Part shown: positions 55,301 to 62,727 of the stretch, piece by piece | Numbering within the stretch: the stretch's first letter is position 1 | How the letters are laid out: each line of letters begins with the position of its first letter | Source: JBCBSZ01 sp039818945 | GTDB taxonomy: Bacteria > Actinomycetota > Acidimicrobiia > Acidimicrobiales > Poriferisodalaceae | Length of the DNA stretch: 64,000 bases | Assembly: GCA_039818945.1 (NCBI GenBank) | Contig: JBCBSZ010000002.1 | Location: 104,658-168,657, forward strand | Direction of reading: 5' to 3' | Made by a program: the position numbers and the translations under genes | Notes under the pieces: generated by a model | Seen by the model: only the letters and a program-made list of their open reading frames with translations | What the model was told of the DNA's origin: nothing | The model's database searches: none

Positions 55301-55825
55301 CTCCTTGCGCTTGCGGTACTTGAGGACGCCGGCGGCCTCCTCGATGACCGAGCGGCGGTCCTCGGACCGAGCCGAGAGCACGGCGTCGATCTGCCCCTGG
55401 GCCACGATCACGTGCTGCTGGCGACCGACGCCGGTGTCGGAGAGCAGCTCCTGGATGTCGAGCAGCCGGCACGGCACGTTGTTCATCGCGTAGCCGCTGT
55501 CGCCGGATCGGAACAGGGTCCGGGTGATGGTCACCTCGGTGAACTCGATCGGCAGCTCACCGTCGCTGTTGTCGAGCGTGAGGCTCACCTCGGCGCGACC
55601 GAGCGCCGGGCGATCGGTGGTGCCGGCGAAGATGACGTCGTCCATCTTCTGGCCCCGCATCGAGCGCGGACCCTGCGCGCCGAGGACCCAGGTGATCGCG
55701 TCGACGACGTTGGACTTCCCCGAGCCGTTGGGCCCGACCACGACCGTGACGCCGGGTTCGAAGTCGATCTTGGCCGTGTCGGCGAACGACTTGAAGCCCT
55801 TGATGACGAGGGACTTCAGGTGCAC
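52346..55825 (-). CDS. smc: Chromosome segregation ATPase SMC
   Basis: A 1159-residue condensin ATPase. N-terminal Walker A is VVVGPNGSGKSNVVDAITW; the first coiled coil spans about 165-500, the hinge about 505-650 (GVLGTLLDLVDIEPGWEGAV at its start), the second coiled coil about 660-1000. The C-terminal head has the signature LSLLSGGERSLTAMAFLFS and Walker B FYVLDEVEAALDD. Both coils are very Ala, Arg and Glu rich. Nineteen bases separate it from the Fpg-like gene upstream. ScpA/ScpB are not in the window. Confidence 0.97.
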   Translation of the reverse strand: MHLKSLVIKGFKSFADTAKIDFEPGVTVVVGPNGSGKSNVVDAITWVLGAQGPRSMRGQKMDDVIFAGTTDRPALGRAEVSLTLDNSDGELPIEFTEVTITRTLFRSGDSGYAMNNVPCRLLDIQELLSDTGVGRQQHVIVAQGQIDAVLSARSEDRRSVIEEAAGVLKYRKRKEKAERRLASTEANLVRLQDLLREVRRQIKPLARQAEAAQRHGRLVEDLRALKLYLTGRELAQLSAKLTTASDATTAIDRRDAERRAHLAELDAALIEAESGLRARESVDDGDELARIEALRERCRGLRARVSERRRSVERDVDKLLDEAVVASLEADAASLTDQLAAVEHEAGSFAAELEEIAAREDEVAALGEQVTAPDDDVESRAADAARRASALQAELTGVESEVSAAERELDRQQQRVEAAAARSAQRSEQLTTAQAELDEVEAAMRPLETAAEAADRALADADERHAAALATAETAGAEARGAAATVEALDLALAQARSSAGADLLREVDGVLGTLLDLVDIEPGWEGAVEAAVGEALRATVVADVEAARAAIDSLLAGEHTGAVLALGASAGSRVEVADAGEPVRPRVRGRRDGVEALLDALLATAVLAPGSVADAVHLAASRPDLVVVTRDGHRFGADGWRVGGDPTGATGAALDEAREALDAATAAAQAGREALTTASSALDQARAAERAARSDLAATEARVARLRGEVQRLGDERSEAASVVDSAEAERAALVQRLSAGQERVTKLRDEVEVAAETADRLAHAAVDRRAARDEHRARERAVAQLRSDLEVRAAGVVERREVLRSRLEATEARLARFADERVEAQRRRLALEGDLRTLDRMAAVVDDRSTRVEAMADEARRRHRERTERSRELLERIDGLRKERGAEERALDEDRERKRRAELDATEARLRIEAITASLRDELGASADEAMEAPLPSLPEGTSAGVHLKELERELRLLGPVNPLALEEHAELVEREEFLGGQLDDVRRTRRELARVITAVDQEIMSAFATAFADVQANFERLFDRLFPGGSGRLSLTDPNDLLGTGIEIEARPSGKNVRKLSLLSGGERSLTAMAFLFSVFRSRPSPFYVLDEVEAALDDLNLSRFLSLIEDFRGEAQLLLVSHQKRTMEAADALIGVSMPAGGSSKVVSERTERAA

Positions 55826-55843
55826 GTCGGCTCTCCTGCTCCG

Positions 55844-56671
55844 TCAGACCTGGTAGTCGCTGTAGTAGTGGACCATGCCGGAGATCTTCTGCTTCATGAC
55901 CTCGCCCCGGCCGTTGCGTGAGCGCTCGCCGGCCCGCCCGTAGACCTCGAGGTACTCGTCGTAGCCGCCCGGTTCGCCGAAGACGTCGAGGTAGCCGTCG
56001 ACGCTGGTCCCGCGGTACTTGATGCCGTTGTGCACGGTCTCGACCAGGGCTCGGTACAGCCGCCGGACCTCCTGGCTGGTCAGGCTGTCCGCCTGCCGGT
56101 CACCGCGGAGGAGGGCGTGGTGGAGGATCTCGTCGGAGTAGACGGCTCCGATGCCGACGACGAAGGCCGGGTCGGTGAGCAGCACCTTGAGCTTCTCGGT
56201 GCGGGGCAGCACCCGCCGGCCGAAGTCGACCCACGAGATCGGCTCCTCGACCGGATCGAGGCCGAGCTCGGCGACCTCGGGGTGCTCCTCGTCGAAGGCG
56301 TCGGCCGCGATGACCGACAGCGCGCCGTTGCCGTCGGGATCGACGACCCGCAGCTGGCCGCCCTGCGTGAACGTGAGCACGGCGACGGTGCCGTCGATCG
56401 GGCCGTCCTTGGTGGCGGCCCGGCGCAGCTGGGTCCCGCTGCCGGGCTGGATCACGAGCAGCTGGTCCTCGGGCAGCTCGGCGACCAGGTACATGCCGCG
56501 CCGCTTGATCGAGCCGAGCTTGGCCCCCTCGAGCAGCCCGGCGAAGTCCTTGCGGGTCCGGCTCTTCGGGATCACGGAGTTGGCCATGACCTCGACGGTC
56601 TTCACCTTCTTGCCCGAGATCTCCTTGTCGAGGTCCCGTCGGACGGTCTCGATCTCCGGCAGCTCGTACAT
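55844..56671 (-). CDS. Degenerate Fpg/Nei family protein (probable non-catalytic paralogue)
   Basis: A 275-residue homologue of the MutM/Fpg glycosylase found at this place (rnc-fpg-smc) in actinobacteria. Likeness is clear: ELPEIETVRRDLDKEISGKK, LTFTQGGQLRVVDPD, PISWVDFGRR, VGIGAVYSDEILHHALL and LTSQEVRRLYRALVETV. Yet active residues are missing. It starts M-Y-E instead of M-P-E, so the N-terminal Pro nucleophile is gone. RRGKYL reads RRGMYL; the HLGMSGQ region reads QPGSGTQ; DPRTFG reads DPDGNG; and the C-terminal zinc finger has no Cys at all. The frame is intact and conserved in length. It may be a DNA-binding or structural protein rather than a repair enzyme. ATG start at 56671. Confidence 0.88.
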   Translation of the reverse strand: MYELPEIETVRRDLDKEISGKKVKTVEVMANSVIPKSRTRKDFAGLLEGAKLGSIKRRGMYLVAELPEDQLLVIQPGSGTQLRRAATKDGPIDGTVAVLTFTQGGQLRVVDPDGNGALSVIAADAFDEEHPEVAELGLDPVEEPISWVDFGRRVLPRTEKLKVLLTDPAFVVGIGAVYSDEILHHALLRGDRQADSLTSQEVRRLYRALVETVHNGIKYRGTSVDGYLDVFGEPGGYDEYLEVYGRAGERSRNGRGEVMKQKISGMVHYYSDYQV

Positions 56672-56711
56672 TGGTGGCTCGTTCCCCGTGGTGGTCGTGG
56701 TGTGTCGGTGT

Positions 56712-57410
56712 TCAGTCGTCGGCCGAATCGGCCAACCGCTCGTGTGCGTCCTGGGCCGCGGCTTGCTCGGCCTGCTTCTTGGAGCGTCCCTCGCCCTCGC
56801 CCACCAGTGTCCCATCCAGGAGCACGCGAGCCTTGAACCACTTCGCATGGTCGGGTCCGGACTCGGTCACCTCGTAGCGGACGGGCGGGACCTCCAGGCG
56901 GGCGGCGAGCTCCTGGAGACGGGTCTTGGCGTCGAAGCCGCCGGGGCCGAGGGCGGCGGGTGCGATGCGCTCGTCGAGCAGCCGCAGCACCAACTCGCGG
57001 GCGACGTCGAGGCCGGCGTGCACGAAGAGCGCGCCGATGACGGCCTCGAGCGCATCGGCGAGGATCGACGGCTTCTCGTGGCCACCGCTGGCCGCCTCGC
57101 CGCGGCCGAGGTAGAGGTGGCCGCCCAGCCCGATCTCTCCGGCGACCTCGGCGAGCACGTTCGCGTTCACGAGCGACGCCCGGAGCTTGGCGAGATCGCC
57201 CTCGTTGAAGTCCGGGAAGCGGGAGAAGATGTGCTCGGTCACGATCAGACCCAGCACGGCGTCGCCGAGGAACTCCAGCCGTTCGTTCGACGCGCGGCCC
57301 TCGTGTTCGGCGCACCACGAGCGATGGGTCAGCGCCTGGATCAGGAGGTCACCGTTGACCTCGACCCCGATCCGTTCCGCCAGCTCGTCGTGGGGGGCCG
57401 GTGAGGTCAG
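56712..57410 (-). CDS. rnc: Ribonuclease III with CTG start
   Basis: A 232-residue double-strand-specific RNase. The catalytic domain has LIQALTHRSWCAEH, the signature NERLEFLGDAVLGLIVTEHI and ILADALEAVIGALFVHAG with the catalytic Asp and Glu. The dsRNA-binding domain is at the end (KTRLQELAARLEVPPVRYEV, GEGRSKKQAEQAAAQDAHER). The best start is the CTG at 57410, overlapping the acpP stop as CTGA; no ATG, GTG or TTG lies nearby in frame, and this start gives the family's usual N-terminus. The ribosome site is weak, so coupling from acpP is likely. Confidence 0.93.
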   Translation of the reverse strand: MTSPAPHDELAERIGVEVNGDLLIQALTHRSWCAEHEGRASNERLEFLGDAVLGLIVTEHIFSRFPDFNEGDLAKLRASLVNANVLAEVAGEIGLGGHLYLGRGEAASGGHEKPSILADALEAVIGALFVHAGLDVARELVLRLLDERIAPAALGPGGFDAKTRLQELAARLEVPPVRYEVTESGPDHAKWFKARVLLDGTLVGEGEGRSKKQAEQAAAQDAHERLADSADD

Positions 57411-57706
57411 GATCCGGAACCGAGTCGGCCGACGACGTAGTCGACGGCGTCGCGGACGGTCTTGAGATCCTCGAGGTCCTCGTCGTCGATGCGAAAGCCG
57501 ACCGTGCGCTCGCCGAGCTCCTCCTCGAGGGCCTCGACCAGCTCGATCAGGGCGAGCGAGTCGGCGTCGAGGTCGTCGACGAACGCCGAACCCTCCGTGA
57601 TGCCGTCCGGCTCGATCTCGAGGATGTCGGCGAGCTGCTCCCGGACGAGCTCGAGCACCTCGTCGCGGCTCGGTGGTGTTCCGGTGACATGGGTCTCGGC
57701 TGGCAA
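57407..57706 (-). CDS. acpP: Acyl carrier protein
   Basis: A 99-residue acyl carrier protein: VLELVREQLADILEIEPDGI, then FVDDLDADSLALIELVEALE with the phosphopantetheine Ser in DSL, and LKTVRDAVDYVVGRLGSGS. It carries growing acyl chains in fatty acid synthesis. I chose the TTG at 57706 because GAGGAG lies six bases before; a GTG at 57733 would add nine residues. Neighbouring plsX fits lipid synthesis. Slightly longer than E. coli ACP at both ends. Confidence 0.93.
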   Translation of the reverse strand: MPAETHVTGTPPSRDEVLELVREQLADILEIEPDGITEGSAFVDDLDADSLALIELVEALEEELGERTVGFRIDDEDLEDLKTVRDAVDYVVGRLGSGS

Positions 57707-57771
57707 CCCTGGCTCCTCGTCGAAAGGGACCACGAAACCCTATCGGCTCCGCACGTCGCGAGGGCCGAGGG

Positions 57772-58251
57772 TCAGCGATCCAGACGGAGCTCGAAGAGCA
57801 GCTCGTGACGCAGCGCGATGCCGTGCGCGCCGGTCTCCGGGATGCCGGGCTTGACCCGCCGCGAGGCATCGACCCCGCCGAGCACGACACCGGCGAGGTC
57901 CATCCCCCACCGCTGGTAGAGGGCGAAGGCGCGGAGGTTGTCGTTCGTCGTCGACAGCCACAGGCGGGAAGCTCCCGCCTCGCTCGCTCGGTCGCGTACC
58001 GCACCGAGGAGCGCACGACCGACCCCCTGGCCCTCGACCGATGCCTGGAGCGTGACCACCTCGACGCCGTCGGCCCGATCGGCGTAGGTGACGAGTCCGA
58101 CCCGCTGACCCCGTTCGGCCACGAACCCGGGCAGCGAGGCCGCGTCGACGAGCTCGCCGAGCCGTGCGACCGACGTCGACCCCCAGCCCTCCTCGAGCGT
58201 GGCCCGAACCCACTCGCCGTCGTCGGCCACCAGGGGCCGGACGCTGAGCAC
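57772..58251 (-). CDS. GNAT family N-acetyltransferase
   Basis: A 159-residue acetyltransferase. LSVRPLVADDGEWVRATLEE opens the fold; the acetyl-CoA loop is VEGQGVGRALLGAVRDRA, followed by LWLSTTNDNLRAFALYQRWG and a C-terminal strand with HELLFELRLD. Substrate unknown. It starts at GTG 58251, ten bases after the plsX stop, and is probably co-transcribed with plsX and acpP. Confidence 0.88.
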   Translation of the reverse strand: MLSVRPLVADDGEWVRATLEEGWGSTSVARLGELVDAASLPGFVAERGQRVGLVTYADRADGVEVVTLQASVEGQGVGRALLGAVRDRASEAGASRLWLSTTNDNLRAFALYQRWGMDLAGVVLGGVDASRRVKPGIPETGAHGIALRHELLFELRLDR

Positions 58252-58261
58252 GGGCGTCCGC

Positions 58262-59227
58262 TCAGGCGGGGGCGACGGCAGCGGCGAGGCGGGCGACGAG
58301 GCCGGCGTCGCTGAGCGAGCGGGCCACGCGCAGGGCGTTGACGATCGCCTCGGGCGACGACGAGCCGTGGGAGATCACGCACACCCCGTCGGTGCCGAGG
58401 AGCAGCGCGCCGCCGTAGGTGTCGGGGTGCATCTGCGTGGCGAGCGGTGCGAGCGCACCGATGGCCTCCGCGCCGCCGTCGGGCAGCTCGCCCAGGGCGC
58501 CGGCGATGGCCGAGACGAACGAGCCGAGCGCACCCTCGAGGGTCTTCAGCACGACGTTGCCGGTGAAGCCGTCCGTGACCACGACGTCGACGTCGTCGCC
58601 CATGATGTCGCGACCCTCGACGTTGCCGATGAAGTTGAGCCCGGCGTCGGAGAGCAGGGCATGCGTCTCCTTGACCAGCGACGTGCCCTTGGACGGCTCC
58701 TCGCCGATGGAGAGCAGACCGACGCGGGGCGACTCGATGCCGAAGCGCTCCGCGGCGTAGATCTCACCCATCCGGGCGAACTGGACGAGCCAGTCGGCCT
58801 GGCACTCCGCCATGGCTCCGGCATCGAGCAGCGTCGTCGGCGTCGAGCCGGGCACCGGGATCGGCGTGGCGATGCCCGGTCGGGCGACGCCCCTGATGCG
58901 GCCCATCCGCAGCAGCGCCGAGGCGACCGTCGCGCCGGTGTTCCCGGCCGAGACCATGGCGGCGGCCCGGTCGTCGCGCACCAGCTCGGCGGCGCGCACC
59001 AGCGAGGAGTCCTTGCGGCGACGGACCGAGCTGGCCGGGTCGTCGTCCATGGCGATGACCTCGGAGGCCTCGAACACCTCGAGGCCGCCGGGCTCGCCGA
59101 TCTCGTCGGGTCGTCCGACGAGGACGGTCTCGATGCCGTGCTCGTCGCGGGCACGGATCGCTCCCTCGACGATGGCGCCGGGGGCGTGGTCGCCGCCCAT
59201 GGCGTCGAGGGCGATGGGGAGGCTCAC
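58262..59227 (-). CDS. plsX: Phosphate acyltransferase PlsX
   Basis: A 321-residue enzyme making acyl-phosphate from acyl-ACP for phospholipid synthesis. LPIALDAMGGDHAPGAIVEG at the N-terminus, then VSAGNTGATVASALLRMGRI, VGLLSIGEEPSKGTSLVKET, NFIGNVEGRDIMGDDVDVVV and DGFTGNVVLKTLEG. GTG start. Downstream of rpmF by seven bases, as in many bacteria. Confidence 0.97.
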   Translation of the reverse strand: MSLPIALDAMGGDHAPGAIVEGAIRARDEHGIETVLVGRPDEIGEPGGLEVFEASEVIAMDDDPASSVRRRKDSSLVRAAELVRDDRAAAMVSAGNTGATVASALLRMGRIRGVARPGIATPIPVPGSTPTTLLDAGAMAECQADWLVQFARMGEIYAAERFGIESPRVGLLSIGEEPSKGTSLVKETHALLSDAGLNFIGNVEGRDIMGDDVDVVVTDGFTGNVVLKTLEGALGSFVSAIAGALGELPDGGAEAIGALAPLATQMHPDTYGGALLLGTDGVCVISHGSSSPEAIVNALRVARSLSDAGLVARLAAAVAPA

Positions 59228-59234
59228 GGATCGA

Positions 59235-59414
59235 TCAGTCGACGTCGACCGCCACCCGGCCGCCGTACCAGCCGCAGTTCCAGCACACGACGTGCGGGAG
59301 CTTGGCGGCGTTGCAGTTGGGGCACACGCTGCGCGGCGGCGCCTGCATGCGCATGTTGGCGGAGCGGCGGCTCCGGCTCTTGGACTTCGAGGTGCGCTTC
59401 TTGGGAACGGCCAT
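59235..59414 (-). CDS. rpmF: 50S ribosomal protein L32 (zinc-binding form)
   Basis: A 59-residue protein starting MAVPKKRTSKSKSRSRRSAN, then CPNC and CWNC, a four-cysteine zinc site, and ending GWYGGRVAVDVD. Length, basic N-terminus and zinc ribbon match L32 of the Cys-containing type. Short enough to be skipped by length-limited gene calling. Between DUF177 and plsX as expected. Confidence 0.96.
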   Translation of the reverse strand: MAVPKKRTSKSKSRSRRSANMRMQAPPRSVCPNCNAAKLPHVVCWNCGWYGGRVAVDVD

Positions 59415-59527
59415 CGCGATGCTCGGGTCTCAGGGCGCGCGTCCGCTGCGCCGTGGATCGGTGGGACCAGGAGACGATACCGGTTCGGAGGCGGATTGAC
59501 GATCTCCGGCCGAGACCGCCGACGCGG

Positions 59528-60061
59528 TCACTCGTCGCGCAGGTCGAGCTCGTCGAGCGCGGCCCAGCGGGGATCCCGGGGAGGCTCCGGGTCGCCGTCC
59601 GCCTCGTCGTCCTCGGGCACCAACGGTTCGCGCCCGCAGATCCGGCACCGGTCGTCGGCGTCGACCGGGGGGCCGGGGGCGAGCGGCAGCTCGAGGACGA
59701 CGGCGTCGTGCACCATGGGGCCCAGATCGATCTCCTCGCCGTCGAAGGGGTACGTCTCCCCCTCGACCGGCGCCCGGGCGAAGACCTCCATCACCTCGGC
59801 CTCGATCGTGCCCCGGAGCGGATCGGCGCACCGACGGCACGGGGCCTCCCAGGCGGCCCGGACGACGCCCCGCACCGAGACGTCACCACCCGACGGCTCC
59901 AGCTCGACCTCGACCTCGACCTCGCCGTCGTCGGACACCCGCGTCTCGACCACCTCGACCGGTTCGACCCGGCCCCGACGTACCACCGGCGACTTCGAGC
60001 CGAGCGCCCGCCGCAGATCGGCCGGCCCGATCCGCAGGTCGTCGGCTCGCCGGGTCGTCAG
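59528..60061 (-). CDS. DUF177 (YceD) family protein with CTG start
   Basis: A 177-residue protein: an N-terminal strand region (LRIGPADLRRALGSKSPV), ELEPSGGDVSVRGVVRAAWE, APCRRCADPL and a C-terminal DDRCRICGREPLVPEDDE. This Cys-rich arrangement next to rpmF is that of DUF177, thought to act in 23S rRNA or L32 metabolism. The first ATG-type start in frame is a GTG at 59986 inside the domain without ribosome site. The CTG at 60061 overlaps the previous stop as CTGA and has AGGAG five bases upstream, and gives the full family length. Confidence 0.88.
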   Translation of the reverse strand: MTTRRADDLRIGPADLRRALGSKSPVVRRGRVEPVEVVETRVSDDGEVEVEVELEPSGGDVSVRGVVRAAWEAPCRRCADPLRGTIEAEVMEVFARAPVEGETYPFDGEEIDLGPMVHDAVVLELPLAPGPPVDADDRCRICGREPLVPEDDEADGDPEPPRDPRWAALDELDLRDE

Positions 60062-60621
60062 CCCTGCTCCTGGTCGAAGAAGGCCGCCTGGTCCTCGGCG
60101 GGCTCGGCCTCGTCCGGCTCCGGCGTCTCGACCGGCGGCCGGAGCTTGGCCCGGCCCTGCTCGACGGCCTGGCGGACCCGGTCGAGCGCCACCTCGAACG
60201 ACGCGAGCCGTTGGTCGCAGAAGTCCTCGACCTCCATCTGGAGCCGCCGGCCGTCGGTCTCCGCCTGTGCCACGATCCGGCGGGCCTTCTCCTCGGCGGC
60301 GCGCACGACCTCGGTGCGCTGGACGAGCTGCTCGGCCCGGGAGCTCGCGTCCCGGATGATCGCCTCGGCGTCGGCCCGGGCCCGATTGAGCACGTCGTCG
60401 CGCTCGCGCAGGAGGAACCGGGCGCTCTCCAGCTCGGCGGGCATCTCCCGCAGGGCGGCTTCGAGGACGTCGATGACCTCCTCCTTCGAGATCATCACGG
60501 ACGCCGACAGCGGCATCGGCCGGGCGGCGTCGACGATCTCCATGGCTCGACGCACGTACGCCTCGGTCGAGGCGGCCGGCGTCGGCGGCTGCGCTTCGGG
60601 CTCGATCGGGTGCTCGTCCAC
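60058..60621 (-). CDS. sepIVA: SepIVA-like DivIVA-family coiled-coil protein
   Basis: A 187-residue cytoplasmic protein. It has a disordered lead, then a helical part: EEVIDVLEAALREMPAELES, LRERDDVLNRARADAEAIIR and AEEKARRIVAQAETDGRRLQ, a coiled coil with DivIVA character. In mycobacteria the gene before DUF177-rnc-fpg-smc is sepIVA, needed for septation and envelope growth, so position supports the name. GTG start at 60621, five bases after the coaD stop. Name by synteny and composition, not by detailed alignment. Confidence 0.78.
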   Translation of the reverse strand: MDEHPIEPEAQPPTPAASTEAYVRRAMEIVDAARPMPLSASVMISKEEVIDVLEAALREMPAELESARFLLRERDDVLNRARADAEAIIRDASSRAEQLVQRTEVVRAAEEKARRIVAQAETDGRRLQMEVEDFCDQRLASFEVALDRVRQAVEQGRAKLRPPVETPEPDEAEPAEDQAAFFDQEQG

Positions 60622-60626
60622 GTCGC

Positions 60627-61106
60627 TCAGCGTACGAACCGTTCCTTCAATCGTCGTGCCACGGGGGGTGGCACCATCGACACGACGTCGCCACCGAACC
60701 GGCTGATCTCGCGGATGTACTTCGATGCGATGTAGGACGCCTCGGAGGTCGAGGGCAGGAAGAGCGTCGGGATCCCGGAGACCGCCCGGTTCATCTGCGC
60801 CATGGTGAACTCGGCCTCGAAGTCCGAGACGCCGCGCAGGCCCTTGACGATGAAGTCGGCGCCGACCTCGGCGGCGAGGTGCACCACGAGGGCCGAGAAC
60901 TGGGTGATCTCGACGTTGTCGAGGTGGGCGGTCGACTCCTCGATCATGGCGTGGCGCGCCTCGAAGTCGAAGAGGGGCTCGCCCTTCTGCGGGTTGCGCA
61001 TCGCCGCGATGACGACCGAGTCGAAGAGCTGGCTCGCGGACTCGATGATCTCGAGGTGCCCGTTGTGCAGCGGATCGAACGACCCCGGATACAGCACCCT
61101 GACCAT
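60627..61106 (-). CDS. coaD: Phosphopantetheine adenylyltransferase
   Basis: A 159-residue enzyme of CoA synthesis, making dephospho-CoA. The nucleotidyltransferase motif is LYPGSFDPLHNGHLEIIE; FIVKGLRGVSDFEAEFTMAQ and MNRAVSGIPTLFLPS follow, then YIASKYIREISRFGGDV. Length standard, ATG start. Downstream of rsmD, a widespread pair. Confidence 0.97.
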   Translation of the reverse strand: MVRVLYPGSFDPLHNGHLEIIESASQLFDSVVIAAMRNPQKGEPLFDFEARHAMIEESTAHLDNVEITQFSALVVHLAAEVGADFIVKGLRGVSDFEAEFTMAQMNRAVSGIPTLFLPSTSEASYIASKYIREISRFGGDVVSMVPPPVARRLKERFVR

Positions 61107-61142
61107 GCACCCTCCTGTGCCGCGTGACTGCGGCCGACGACG

Positions 61143-61697
61143 CTAGTGCTCGTCCTCGTCGGCGACCGCATCCTCGGTGTCCACCGGTTCGAGCATCGTC
61201 ACCGTGGTCGAACCGTGGTTCCGCACCCGCACGGGTTCCCACCCGGCGGCGGCGATCGGGCGATCGGACTCGGCGATGACGAACCCGGCGCGCAGACCGA
61301 CCAGGAGCTGCTCCCACCCATCGAAGGCGTACGGGGGATCGGCCAGCACCACGTCGACGGACTCGTCGGCGCCCGGCCGCCATCGACCGGCGTCCGCCGC
61401 GACGACCCGGGTCCGGTCGCGGTCGATCCCGAGCGTGGCGAGGTTCCGCCGGAGCGCATCGAGCGCGCTGCGATCGCGCTCGACGAAGGTGACGTGGTCG
61501 GCGCCGCGGGACCACGCCTCGATGCCCAACGCTCCGGTGCCGGCGAACAGATCGACGACGACCGCGCCGCCGAGGTCGAGACGGCTCTCCAGCGAGTTGA
61601 ACAGCGACTGGCGCACCCGGTCGGAGGTCGGTCGGGTGCCTCGCCCGGGCGGCGCCTCGAGTCGGCGACCGCGGAGCTGACCGGCGATGACCCGCAC
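61143..61697 (-). CDS. rsmD: 16S rRNA (guanine-966-N2)-methyltransferase
   Basis: A 184-residue SAM-dependent methyltransferase: MRVIAGQLRGRRLEAPPG, TRPTSDRVRQSLFNSLESR, the SAM loop VVDLFAGTGALGIEAWSRGA, and the catalytic DPPY in VVLADPPYAFDGWEQLL. The last ten residues are an acidic tail. First gene of the long minus-strand run; divergent from the zinc ribbon gene across 32 bases. Confidence 0.96.
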   Translation of the reverse strand: MRVIAGQLRGRRLEAPPGRGTRPTSDRVRQSLFNSLESRLDLGGAVVVDLFAGTGALGIEAWSRGADHVTFVERDRSALDALRRNLATLGIDRDRTRVVAADAGRWRPGADESVDVVLADPPYAFDGWEQLLVGLRAGFVIAESDRPIAAAGWEPVRVRNHGSTTVTMLEPVDTEDAVADEDEH

Positions 61698-61729
61698 GGG
61701 GCCGGAACCTACCGGCTACCGTCACCGCG

Positions 61730-61906
61730 ATGGCGGTCCCCGACAAGCTGCTGTGCGTCGATTGCGGCGGCACCGCCCGGCTCCTCACGGCACCACCGCC
61801 CGACGACGACCCGTTCGTGCCCGGCGACGTCGTGGCCTACCGCTGCCCGGAGTGCCTGGACCGCTGGGACATCGTGCTGACCGAGGACGACCTCCTCGAC
61901 GAGTAG
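61730..61906 (+). CDS. Small zinc ribbon protein
   Basis: A 58-residue protein with two CxxC pairs (CVDC near residue 9 and CPEC near 39) that would bind one zinc, and an acidic C-terminal end (LTEDDLLDE). Third codon positions are GC rich. It is divergent from rsmD and its stop is one base from the LysE stop. Resembles small rubredoxin-like or transcript-associated zinc ribbons; function unknown. Confidence 0.75.
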   Translation: MAVPDKLLCVDCGGTARLLTAPPPDDDPFVPGDVVAYRCPECLDRWDIVLTEDDLLDE

Positions 61907-61907
61907 G

Positions 61908-62546
61908 TCAGTCCGAGCGACCGGTCATCGCCAGCCGCACGCCGAGGCCGATCATCACCGTCCCGCCGACGGCGCTGAGCCGGGCCAGCCGCTGCGGTGA
62001 GCGTGCGAACCAGGCTCGTGCGGTGCCGGCGGCGAGCGCCCACACCGTGTCGAGCACCAGGGCGACGACGACGAAGACGACGCCGAGCACCGCCAGCTGC
62101 GGGGGCAGGGGGCCGGCCTCCGGGCGGGCGAACTGGGGCAGGATCGCGGCGAAGAAGACGATGGTCTTGGGGTTGGCAGCCCCGACGACGAAGCCCTCGG
62201 TGAGCAGCGTGCGCAGCGATCTGGCGTCGGCGGACCCGGTGTCGACGCGGGCGTCGCGGTGGCGGGACCGGATCGAGCCGATGCCGAGCCACACGAGGTA
62301 GGCAGCGCCGAGCAGCTTGACCGCCGTGAAGGCGACGATCGATCGCTCGACGACGACCCCGAGGCCGACGGCGACGAGCACGACCTGGAGGTAGACGCCA
62401 GCGGCGTTGCCGACGACGGTGGCGACCGCCGCCCGACGACCGAGCGCGACCGCCCGTCCGACGACGAACATCACGCTGGGGCCCGGCACCACGATGATGG
62501 CGGCCGCGGCGACCGCGAAGGCGAGGAGCGCATCGATCGGGGGCAC
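61908..62546 (-). CDS. LysE/RhtB family exporter
   Basis: A 212-residue membrane protein with about six hydrophobic segments. The N-terminal signature IIVVPGPSVMFVVGRAVALG (with the GPS motif) and GNAAGVYLQVVLVAVGLGVV, plus GFVVGAANPKTIVFFAAILP, place it in LysE/RhtB, exporters of amino acids or similar small molecules. GTG start at 62546; the long open frame further upstream is the complement of the repeat gene. It is divergent from that gene, 181 bases away. Confidence 0.88.
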   Translation of the reverse strand: MPPIDALLAFAVAAAAIIVVPGPSVMFVVGRAVALGRRAAVATVVGNAAGVYLQVVLVAVGLGVVVERSIVAFTAVKLLGAAYLVWLGIGSIRSRHRDARVDTGSADARSLRTLLTEGFVVGAANPKTIVFFAAILPQFARPEAGPLPPQLAVLGVVFVVVALVLDTVWALAAGTARAWFARSPQRLARLSAVGGTVMIGLGVRLAMTGRSD

Positions 62547-62600
62547 GGCCGCAGCGTCGCACGCCCGCCGGCGGGGGACGACCGAGTTTCGCCGGGAGCC

Positions 62601-62630
62601 GGGTGGGGGATCCCCCGGGGGAGGAGGGGG
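62601..62630 (+). other. G-quadruplex-capable sequence with embedded palindrome
   Basis: Four G-runs (62601-62603, 62605-62609, 62617-62621, 62626-62630) are separated by loops of 1, 7 and 4 bases, which meets the usual G4 pattern. Inside lies the 12-base palindrome GGGGGATCCCCC (62605-62616). It sits in the divergent region between the exporter gene and the repeat gene, about 100 bases before the latter. In a GC-rich genome such runs occur by chance, so a regulatory role is only possible. Confidence 0.4.
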
Positions 62631-62727
62631 ATTGCCCCGATGTCCCCCGTCGCCGATCTCCGCCATCCTGGGTCTCGTCCGGTGGGCAGATGGATGACGA
62701 GAGCGCGAGCGGGAGCGGGAGCAGGAC

